Made by a program: the position numbers and the translations under genes. 32,200 bases of DNA from Candidatus Bathyarchaeota archaeon. Lineage in GTDB: Archaea > Thermoproteota > Bathyarchaeia > Bathyarchaeales > SOJC01. The DNA is taken from assembly GCA_020354575.1 (NCBI GenBank), contig CP070649.1, positions 1,666,874 to 1,699,073 of the forward strand, read 5' to 3'. Within the stretch, counting starts at the first letter, position 1; each line of letters starts with the position of its first letter. Below the pieces are notes generated by a model. It saw nothing but the letters and a program-made list of their open reading frames with translations, had not been told where the DNA came from and did no database searches. Of the stretch, positions 8,476 to 14,304 are shown one piece after another.

Positions 8476-8742
8476 TTAAGTAGCGTTTTGATACTTTTTT
8501 CTCTTTGGAGGCTCTTTGGCTACAATCATTGTGGTCGTCATTGTTATATGAGGAATTCTCCGGAGAACATCATAGATGAATGCATTCAGTTCTTCTAGAC
8601 TATCTGTTCGAGTTTTCACAACTAGGTCATATTCACCATAAACTAGGGTTACGTCTCTAACCATAGCTAGCCTTTTCATTCTCTTGTAAACCACCACATT
8701 TTTTGGAGGAGAAATTTTAACCAATGTAAAGGCAGAAATCAT
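8476..8742 (-). CDS. Stand-alone Lrp/AsnC ligand-binding (RAM) domain, downstream copy
   Basis: An 88-residue protein starting at ATG 8742. It is made only of the alpha/beta ligand-sensing domain of Lrp/AsnC regulators: SAFTLVKISPPKN, then VYGEYDLVVKTRTDSLEELN (the family's G-x-Y-D core) and a final TTTMIVAKEPPK strand. There is no DNA-binding helix-turn-helix. Such domains form dimers or octamers and bind amino acids or other small molecules. It is the last gene of the mer operon, 12 bases after the CBS gene. It could modulate a full-length Lrp protein, such as the one at 11052, or act on enzymes directly. Confidence 0.85.
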   Translation of the reverse strand: MISAFTLVKISPPKNVVVYKRMKRLAMVRDVTLVYGEYDLVVKTRTDSLEELNAFIYDVLRRIPHITMTTTMIVAKEPPKRKKYQNAT

Positions 8743-8754
8743 CTTGGGCTCTTC

Positions 8755-9195
8755 CTAACTGGTTTTTAGCAAAGGTCTAAAAGAGATAATCACATGGAAA
8801 GCAAGAGCACGGAGGAGGTCTCTCTGGGTGACTATCCCTAGAAGTTTTTTTTCTTCCATAATTAAAAGCCGGCGAATTTTTTCTTTTTGCATCTTTCGAA
8901 TTGCATCAATTATCGGCAGGTCCACAGGAATTATATTTAATGGTTGACTCATAATCTCGCCAATTCTTGCCTTTGAAGCTTCGAGTCCCTTAGCTACAAC
9001 CCGTTTTACCATGTCTCGCTCGGTCACAATGCCTACAGGTCTCCCTTCGTGTGTAACTACGATTGATCCCACATTTTTTCTGCTCATCAGCTTGGCTGCT
9101 TCTCGCACTGAGCTTTCTATATTGATTTTTACTACTGGTTTGCTCATTACACCTCGGACTGTGGAGGGAGGGCGTTTGCTTTCCAATTTGTTCAC
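8755..9195 (-). CDS. Protein of two CBS domains
   Basis: A 146-residue protein with GTG 9195 as start, overlapping the TGA of the preceding gene (GTGA), which indicates translational coupling. Two CBS repeats are clear: residues about 14-70 (VRGVMSKPVVKINIESSVRE to GRPVGIVTERDMVKRVV) and about 77-135 (IGEIMSQPLNIIPVDLPIID to KLLGIVTQRDLLRAL). Each ends in the GIVTxRD motif that contacts the ribose or phosphate of adenosine nucleotides. CBS pairs sense AMP, ADP, ATP or S-adenosylmethionine. Its position between two Lrp-type sensor domains downstream of mer suggests energy or cofactor sensing of the C1 pathway, which is inference. Confidence 0.9.
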   Translation of the reverse strand: MNKLESKRPPSTVRGVMSKPVVKINIESSVREAAKLMSRKNVGSIVVTHEGRPVGIVTERDMVKRVVAKGLEASKARIGEIMSQPLNIIPVDLPIIDAIRKMQKEKIRRLLIMEEKKLLGIVTQRDLLRALAFHVIISFRPLLKTS

Positions 9196-9440
9196 CTAGC
9201 ATTATTAGGGGGTTCAATGACGATCAAGGTTGTTGTCCTCTCTACGCCCTTGATTGTGCGGACAGTATCAAAAATTAATGCGTCTAAGGCCTCCATGGTT
9301 TCCACTTGAATCTTCATCAACAGATCATATTCTCCATATACAGTGTCCATTTCACTTACTTGCTGCAATTTCTGAACTGATCGCAAAACGGACCTATCCG
9401 TGCCTGGTTTAATTCTTAAGAGAATATAGGCTTCAAGCAT
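9192..9440 (-). CDS. Stand-alone Lrp/AsnC ligand-binding (RAM) domain, upstream copy
   Basis: An 82-residue protein starting at ATG 9440, overlapping the end of mer by eight bases. It consists only of the Lrp/AsnC effector domain: LEAYILLRIKPGTDRSVL, DTVYGEYDLLMKIQVETMEA and a closing RTTTLIVIE strand. No DNA-binding part is present. It is clearly similar to the protein at 8476-8742 (shared VYGEYDL and TTTxIV elements), so the pair probably arose by duplication and then the CBS gene was placed between them. The tight overlap with mer suggests a role tied to the amount of Mer protein or its substrate. Confidence 0.85.
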   Translation of the reverse strand: MLEAYILLRIKPGTDRSVLRSVQKLQQVSEMDTVYGEYDLLMKIQVETMEALDALIFDTVRTIKGVERTTTLIVIEPPNNAR

Positions 9441-10449
9441 ATTGTTTATCCTCTTTCTCTCTGAAATGGGGGAATACTTCAGCAGCGATCATATTGATTG
9501 ATTTTCGAATATTGGGTCCAATAGGAGAACCCGCTACTAGCTGGGTAGTTCCCACTCTAATCAGTTTGCTAATTTTCTCTGTAACTATTTCAGGAGAACC
9601 ACAAATCGAGAAAGCTTCTATCATTTCATCAGTTATTTGCGAAAAGGCTTCTTTCCATTTGCTCTGAATTATGGCTTGGCGGATTTTGGTGGCAGTGTCC
9701 ATAGAGATATTGTGTTTCTGGAGAATGCTCTCAGGACATCCGGCAACGATATAAGCTACAACTGGCACAACTGCTTTTTCTGCCTTTTTTTGGTCTTTTG
9801 CAACACAGAATGATGTGTAAGCTGCTATTTCAACATCGGTCAATCTTTTACTAGCTTTGTCAACGCCGATGTTGATGAACTCAATGGCTTTTTCTATATC
9901 ATTAGGGTGGGAAGCATTGATCAATATACCATCGCCAACTTCCGCCGCTAATGCTAGCATTTTGGGTCCTTGTGCTCCAACAAATATGGGGATTCCGCTT
10001 GTTGTTTTGAAGTTTAACTTGGCACCTGAGATGGAAAAAATCTTGCCCTCCATTTTGAGATTCTCTCCAGAAGTAATTGCCCGAATTATCCTAACTGATT
10101 CTCTTATTGTCGCTAGTGGTTTTGAGGGTTTCAGGTTGACCATCTCTAGTGTTGTTCTATCTCCAACTCCTAGCCCACATACCACCCTACCAGGAGCGAT
10201 CTCGTTCAGTGTTGAGACAGCTTGGGCAGTCACTATTGGATGTGCCATATAGGGATTTGTTACTCCTGGGCCAAACTTTATTTTTTCAGTATAGGCTGAA
10301 ACTATTGCCAAAGATACGTAGACATTTCTGTTGTTAAAATGATCCGTGATCCATAGAGTATTAAATCCATTCTTCTCCGCTTGAATTGCGTAGAAGGTCG
10401 TTTTCCAATATAGATCACGAGGTACGAACTCGATGCCGAACTCAACCAT
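9433..10449 (-). CDS. mer: F420-dependent methylene-tetrahydromethanopterin reductase
   Basis: A 338-residue luciferase-fold enzyme starting at ATG 10449. The N-terminus MVEFGIEFVPRD, the ITDHFNNRNVYVSLAIVSAY region, IKFGPGVTNPYMAHP and VFVGAQGPKMLALAAEVGDG-type glycine turns match Mer closely, as does DGILINASHPNDIEKA. Mer reduces methylene-H4MPT to methyl-H4MPT with reduced F420, or the reverse. A ribosome site AAGAGGAG lies nine bases before the ATG and can pair with an upstream CTCCTCTT, so it may sit in a hairpin. It is the first recognised enzyme of an operon that continues with two sensor domains and a CBS protein. The same window also encodes MetF and MetV for the equivalent reaction. 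Confidence 0.93.
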   Translation of the reverse strand: MVEFGIEFVPRDLYWKTTFYAIQAEKNGFNTLWITDHFNNRNVYVSLAIVSAYTEKIKFGPGVTNPYMAHPIVTAQAVSTLNEIAPGRVVCGLGVGDRTTLEMVNLKPSKPLATIRESVRIIRAITSGENLKMEGKIFSISGAKLNFKTTSGIPIFVGAQGPKMLALAAEVGDGILINASHPNDIEKAIEFINIGVDKASKRLTDVEIAAYTSFCVAKDQKKAEKAVVPVVAYIVAGCPESILQKHNISMDTATKIRQAIIQSKWKEAFSQITDEMIEAFSICGSPEIVTEKISKLIRVGTTQLVAGSPIGPNIRKSINMIAAEVFPHFREKEDKQYA

Positions 10450-10458
10450 TTAAGAAGT

Positions 10459-10484
10459 CTCCTCTTATTCTTTCTGAAGAGGAG
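10459..10484 (-). promoter_or_regulatory. Hairpin covering the mer ribosome-binding site
   Basis: A perfect eight-base inverted repeat: CTCCTCTT at 10459-10466 and AAGAGGAG at 10477-10484, with a ten-base loop. On the minus-strand mRNA the 3' arm is the purine-rich ribosome site of mer. Folding would hide it. The preceding gene stops at 10504, so a translating ribosome could open the stem (coupling). Confidence 0.45.
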
Positions 10485-10503
10485 CGCTTTAATCTTATCG
10501 AGT

Positions 10504-10782
10504 TTAGGAGCTTTCAAGAACTGTTACTAGTTCTTCAAACCCGAGCTCTTTCAAGACTGCAATTGTTTTATCGGGATCGATCATAACAGAAGCTTCAAGG
10601 AGTCGCTGCAAGCCAATTTCAGTGGCAAGCTGATCTCTCTGCCAGTAATATAGAATAGTTTTCGCTAAGCCACTAGGCATTTTTTTGGCATCTGGTGAGT
10701 TAAGCACTATATCGATGAGTTTTTCCGAAGTAATCTCCCACGAAGATGATGGAATTTTCCTGACGATTTTCTCTAAGGCCAT
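10504..10782 (-). CDS. Small protein of unknown function upstream of mer
   Basis: A 92-residue, probably all-helical soluble protein starting at ATG 10782. Visible parts are LEKIVRKIPSSSWEITSEKL, PSGLAKTILYYWQRDQLATE and a closing KTIAVLKELGFEELVTVLES. There is no signal peptide, membrane segment or metal motif. I do not recognise a family. It is on the same strand as mer with 54 bases between them, including the inverted repeat over the mer ribosome site, so it is likely the first gene of the mer operon. A role with Mer is suggested only by position. Confidence 0.7.
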   Translation of the reverse strand: MALEKIVRKIPSSSWEITSEKLIDIVLNSPDAKKMPSGLAKTILYYWQRDQLATEIGLQRLLEASVMIDPDKTIAVLKELGFEELVTVLESS

Positions 10783-10968
10783 ATCAAATACTCCATTAAT
10801 TCTATGCGCAAAAACATATATGTAATTGATGGAAAATAAGCTTTTTGCTAATCAAATTCGTCATTTCACTAAGAAAATCTGCAATAATTCATCCACAAAA
10901 GAGGATATGTATAAAAAATTCAAGCGATTATGTCAACATTTTTAGATACTTTTAAGTAAAAGATTCTT

Positions 10969-10980
10969 GCATATAAATAT
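10969..10980 (+). promoter_or_regulatory. Possible TATA box for the Lrp/AsnC regulator
   Basis: GCATATAAATAT lies about 77 bases before ATG 11052. It would start a transcript near 11001 with a leader of about 50 bases. Support is composition and position. Confidence 0.35.
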
Positions 10981-11051
10981 GGGAAACCACTGCGGAAAAC
11001 GTATATTTGGATTAACGAAATGGCGATTTTTCGCATGATGGGTGATAAAAA

Positions 11052-11501
11052 ATGTCCATTATCGACGCATTAGATATGAAGATTATTAGGGCGTTGCAGA
11101 CTGACGCGCGAAAACCAATAGTGGGGATAGCAAAGGAAGTAAATGCAAATGAAGCCACTGTCAGAAGAAGAATCGACAAGCTTTTAAAGGATGGAATTAT
11201 TGAGCGTTTCACCGTAGTTTTAGATTATCACAAGCTAGGCAGAGTCATAAAGGCTTTCATAGGCTTGCGAGTGGAACCTGCAAAGCTAAAGACAATCGCC
11301 GAACATCTTGCGAAACATCCAGATACACAAGTAGTTTATAGAACAAGTGGTGACACCGACATAGTTACGGAAGTCATCCTAGAGAAAATGGAAGACTTGA
11401 ATGCCTTCCTCGAGGAAGAGTTGAAACTTGAAGGTATTTTGGGAACCATCGTGACTATTGTGATCGGTCCTTACAAAAGATGCCCATGGACAGGGTTATA
11501 G
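11052..11501 (+). CDS. Lrp/AsnC family transcription regulator
   Basis: A full-length 149-residue regulator with GGTGAT as ribosome site eight bases before ATG 11052. Residues 4-50 are the helix-turn-helix (IDALDMKIIRALQTDARKP, then EVNANEATVRRRIDKL). Residues 60-145 are the RAM effector domain (VIKAFIGLRVEPAKL, TSGDTDIVTEVILEKMEDL, TIVTIVIGPYKR). These proteins are oligomeric DNA-binding sensors of amino acids or other metabolites. It is divergent from the mer operon, which contains two stand-alone RAM domains, so it is the natural candidate to control that operon and to exchange subunits with them. This link is an inference from position. Confidence 0.92.
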   Translation: MSIIDALDMKIIRALQTDARKPIVGIAKEVNANEATVRRRIDKLLKDGIIERFTVVLDYHKLGRVIKAFIGLRVEPAKLKTIAEHLAKHPDTQVVYRTSGDTDIVTEVILEKMEDLNAFLEEELKLEGILGTIVTIVIGPYKRCPWTGL

Positions 11502-11516
11502 CTATATTTTCCAATT

Positions 11517-12050
11517 TCACTCTTTCTTCTCTTTCATACCGACAAAGATCATAGTATTTTGAGCTGGAAAAACTTGGTAACTGAACTGATATCCAAACAT
11601 CCCTTCGAAATATCCTTTTAAGTAAAATGCAGGGAGTATACAGGCCTCTACTTGAATTTCATTACGAGATCTTGAGAACTTGCCCCAACCCATTATTTCC
11701 ATTTCTCTTAAGACTAAAGACCAATTATCGGGTCGTGAAAAGTCAATATCTTTGAAAAACGGGTTGGTCACTTTTCTTTTCAGGGCCGATGTTCGAGCGG
11801 CATTAAGAATTTCTTCGTTGGTTAACAAGTGCAGGAAATCCAATATCGTAGTGGTATCCATCAACATAATTCGCCCACCACCCATGCGGTAGGCGAAAGG
11901 AAGCCAATCATGCATTGCCAACATTCTATAAAACTCTAAAGCTGTGTTCAAAGTATCTTCTCTATTCTTGACAAAACGAGATTTTTCCAAGAAGCTTAGG
12001 TAGCGGTGTAGATCATCGGATATTGCAAACGTCACTTCTTTCAACATCAT
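11517..12050 (-). CDS. Protein with N-terminal ribbon-helix-helix-like region; unknown C-terminal domain
   Basis: About 177 residues from ATG 12050 (or the adjacent ATG 12047), preceded by AGAGGG. The frame is open to 12116, but that upstream ATG lies within an A/T-rich TATA-like stretch, so the shorter form is more likely. Residues 2-45 (MLKEVTFAISDDLHRYLSFL, then FVKNREDTLNTALEFYRML) look like a strand followed by two helices, as in ribbon-helix-helix DNA-binding proteins. The remaining 130 residues include a GWGKF turn and a hydrophobic YLKGYFEGMFGYQF stretch and match nothing I recognise. It may be a ligand-sensing regulator. It lies between the Lrp gene and the metVF operon. Confidence 0.65.
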   Translation of the reverse strand: MMLKEVTFAISDDLHRYLSFLEKSRFVKNREDTLNTALEFYRMLAMHDWLPFAYRMGGGRIMLMDTTTILDFLHLLTNEEILNAARTSALKRKVTNPFFKDIDFSRPDNWSLVLREMEIMGWGKFSRSRNEIQVEACILPAFYLKGYFEGMFGYQFSYQVFPAQNTMIFVGMKEKKE

Positions 12051-12134
12051 CCCTCTTTCGCAGAGTTTTGCCGGAAAAATAATCTTTGGAAAACTTAAGT
12101 ATTTTTTAATATTCATACGGAACCTGCGAGAACA

Positions 12135-12449
12135 TTACGAATGATTTTCTGGAACTTTGCGGGTTAGAATGCAAAGCCATGCTTTGTCTCTCCAAAATTT
12201 CGATGTTAAATTTTTTTCCAATAGCTCCTTCCCTTTCCAATCGATACTTGTAGCTGTTAACTTTATAGATTTGACTTTCTCTTGAATAGCCATTTCCCAT
12301 TTAGCCCCACAGTTCTCACAGAGAATGAAATCATGATCTCGCTCTGGTTGTACATCGATTTTTATATTTTCAAAACAGCAAAAGGGACACCATGGAAAAC
12401 TCTTAGATACTTGAAGCCTGGCCTCCTTCTCTGAAATCTTGCCGAGCAT
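12135..12449 (-). CDS. Small zinc-ribbon protein
   Basis: A 104-residue protein starting at ATG 12449. It has two cysteine pairs, WCPFCCFEN near residues 20-28 and LCENCGAKW near 43-51, the spacing of a zinc ribbon. The C-terminal half is basic and helical (KGKELLEKNLTSKFWRDKAW). No enzyme motif is visible. It could bind nucleic acid or a protein partner. It ends 85 bases upstream of the start of the ribbon-helix-helix-like gene on the same strand. Confidence 0.65.
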   Translation of the reverse strand: MLGKISEKEARLQVSKSFPWCPFCCFENIKIDVQPERDHDFILCENCGAKWEMAIQEKVKSIKLTATSIDWKGKELLEKNLTSKFWRDKAWLCILTRKVPENHS

Positions 12450-12530
12450 CGAATATCCTCATTCTTGATTTAAACGTGAGGTATTAAAACGTTGAGTTAG
12501 TTGCCCTCAAATACAGGAAGGTCTGCAAAT

Positions 12531-13445
12531 TCAAAGCCCAGCCCGCTCTATTATTTTGGGAACAATCCATTCGAAGCCAATTGCCATCGTGTGTATGCCT
12601 GCAGCAGTTGTCGTTTTTCTAATTTCCTTCAGCATTTCTCCGAAAATCTCAACATTCGCCTCATACACTGCTTGTTTTCCCCCAATCTTCTTGGCTTTGC
12701 GCAGGATCTCTTCAATTTCCTTTGGAACCTTTATGCCTGGGACAAATTTGATCATCCAATCCATCATGGAGATGGATTTAAAGGGGGCAATACCAATGAG
12801 TATTGGCGTTTTCAAGAATGAGGCTGCTTCTAAGAAATTTTGAGCTTGTTCAGCACTATAGACGCATTGAGTTTGTATGAAGTCTATTCCCAAATCGACT
12901 TTCCTTTTAATTTTTAAGAGTTCTGGTTCTAATGGGTCAGCATTTGGGGCAGCAGCAATGCCAATGCTGAATTTTGGTGGATCCTCGATCTGATTATTAT
13001 TAAGATCTACACCTTCATCCATCATTTTCCGCAGCATATATACAAAAGTAGCTGAATCTAGATCAAAAACTGGTTTTGCCTGGGGCGTATCCCCAACAGT
13101 GGTATGATCCCCAGTCAAAGCCAGAATGTTTTTAATTCCCAAAGCTCCAGCAGCTAGTACATCCGAAATCAAACCCAAACGGTTACGATCTCGAGTTGTC
13201 ATTTGATAGACAGCTTCGACTCCTGCTTCTCTCTGAATCATATAAGAAGGAACAAGAGCGTTCATATAGCCAAAAGCGGTGGGATTATCAGTGATGTTAA
13301 TGGCAACAACGTGATCTTTTAAAATTCTTGCACCTTCTATAACCTCGTCCAATTTTGTCGTTTTCACTGGTTCAAGTTCACCAGTGAACACAAAATTTCC
13401 TTCGTTTATTTGTTTCATTAATTTGCTATGAGCTTCCCGTCTCAA
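12531..13445 (-). CDS. metF: Methylene-tetrahydrofolate/pterin reductase MetF-type
   Basis: A 304-residue TIM-barrel reductase. It starts at TTG 13445 and overlaps the metV stop by four bases (TTGA), a sign of translational coupling. E23 in FTGELEP fits the catalytic glutamate position, LTGD is at 110-113, and FIQTQCVYSAEQAQNFLEAA marks the later barrel. It binds flavin and reduces methylene to methyl on a tetrahydropterin; whether the carrier is folate or methanopterin cannot be read here. MetF paired with the zinc/iron-sulfur protein MetV is the acetogen-type enzyme. Electrons probably come from the divergently encoded flavoprotein and FrhB-like protein. Mer, for the same chemistry, lies three kilobases away. 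Confidence 0.9.
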   Translation of the reverse strand: MRREAHSKLMKQINEGNFVFTGELEPVKTTKLDEVIEGARILKDHVVAINITDNPTAFGYMNALVPSYMIQREAGVEAVYQMTTRDRNRLGLISDVLAAGALGIKNILALTGDHTTVGDTPQAKPVFDLDSATFVYMLRKMMDEGVDLNNNQIEDPPKFSIGIAAAPNADPLEPELLKIKRKVDLGIDFIQTQCVYSAEQAQNFLEAASFLKTPILIGIAPFKSISMMDWMIKFVPGIKVPKEIEEILRKAKKIGGKQAVYEANVEIFGEMLKEIRKTTTAAGIHTMAIGFEWIVPKIIERAGL

Positions 13446-14128
13446 GTTTTTCCCTCCTCGTTTTCCTTCTCACCACCTAATTCACGCGGATGTCCTGAAA
13501 CTCGATAATCTCTCGGCATTCGAAACTTTCCGAACAAGTCTAACTGGTTTCGAGCTTTGAGCCGATTATAAATAAGCACCCAAGCGCAGTCGTTCTGCCA
13601 GCCACCTACTTCACATTTGCCACTTGCCTGCCCTCCACAGGGTCCATTAAGTAGACTCTTCGCGCACCTTGTCAGTGGACAGACACCGCCAGTTTCAAAA
13701 AGTAGACAGTCTCCACAAGCCAAACACATCTCGTAGAACTTCTCTGCTTTAGTGTCATGCATTCCAAGGAAATGGGTATTAATAGCAGGAATAATCAATT
13801 TGCCTTTATATAAATCTGCAATAGTCTGAACTCCAACACCGCAGCTAAGAGAAACGACCGCGTCATACTCTGCTATTATGGGATCAAGCGACGATGTCGC
13901 AATTTGTCGATCACATTGACGAAGGATCGATATCGCCTGTGCTTTGAGCTTTCCATTTCCTTTTATCTTCTGTCCCATCTCTAGAAGCAGTTTCAAGATT
14001 CTTGCTTGTCTTTCGCCACCCACTTGAATAATTGATGCGCATCCATCACAACCCAAGATTAGAAGCTTTTTAAAGTCTTTGGTCATTTCAAGAATTTCTT
14101 CCAAAGGCTTTCGTTTGACTATAATCAA
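13442..14128 (-). CDS. metV: MetV, partner subunit of MetF
   Basis: About 228 residues from TTG 14128, nine bases after an AAGGAG ribosome site. The frame is also open from TTG 14170, but MetV proteins normally begin with a short strand followed by KPLEEILEM as here. The N-terminal half has LLILGCDGCASIIQVGGE and an LSCGVGVQTIADLY motif. The C-terminal cysteine cluster (CLACGDCLLFETGGVCPLTR, then SLLNGPCGGQ and GKCEVGG) is the diagnostic MetV zinc/iron-sulfur domain. MetV binds MetF and passes electrons to its flavin in acetogenic bacteria. It is the first gene of a two-gene operon with metF and is divergent from the GltD-MvhD and FrhB genes, sharing a 140-base control region. Confidence 0.9.
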   Translation of the reverse strand: MIIVKRKPLEEILEMTKDFKKLLILGCDGCASIIQVGGERQARILKLLLEMGQKIKGNGKLKAQAISILRQCDRQIATSSLDPIIAEYDAVVSLSCGVGVQTIADLYKGKLIIPAINTHFLGMHDTKAEKFYEMCLACGDCLLFETGGVCPLTRCAKSLLNGPCGGQASGKCEVGGWQNDCAWVLIYNRLKARNQLDLFGKFRMPRDYRVSGHPRELGGEKENEEGKT

Positions 14129-14137
14129 TCCAACGTA

Positions 14138-14149
14138 CTCCTTAAGGAG
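14138..14149. promoter_or_regulatory. Palindrome CTCCTTAAGGAG over the metV ribosome site
   Basis: A perfect 12-base palindrome. Its left half on the minus strand is the AAGGAG ribosome site of metV, and its edge coincides with the predicted metV transcription start near 14149. It could be an operator or a small RNA structure; chance cannot be excluded. Confidence 0.35.
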
Positions 14150-14170
14150 GGTCAGTGAAAGGCTGATCAA

Positions 14171-14180
14171 TAATATAAAA
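14171..14180 (-). promoter_or_regulatory. TATA box for the metVF operon
   Basis: Minus-strand TTTTATATTA is centred at about 14176. It predicts transcription start near 14149 and a leader of about 20 bases holding the AAGGAG site before TTG 14128. This spacing supports the shorter metV start. Confidence 0.55.
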
Positions 14181-14226
14181 ATTCCTATGAAGGATACCTG
14201 GGCTCTCTTTTATCGCACATGCATAA

Positions 14227-14238
14227 GTTTAATATTAT
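14227..14238 (+). promoter_or_regulatory. TATA box for the GltD-MvhD gene
   Basis: GTTTAATATTAT is centred near 14232, predicting a plus-strand start near 14260. That is just before ATG 14267, which would be a near-leaderless start for the flavoprotein gene if a frameshift near 14300 is accepted. Confidence 0.45.
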
Positions 14239-14304
14239 TGTTTCCTTTCCTTTTAGGATTCTCACAATGAATAAAATCCGCTATAAGTACAGGAGGACTG
14301 GAAT

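Noticed and set aside
10979-11038. 19-codon frame before the Lrp gene as a leader peptide
   Set aside because: It begins at the predicted TATA box and so would not be in the transcript; no ribosome site is visible.
12501-12843. Open frames opposite metF
   Set aside because: They lie within the strongly supported metF gene and show no motif.
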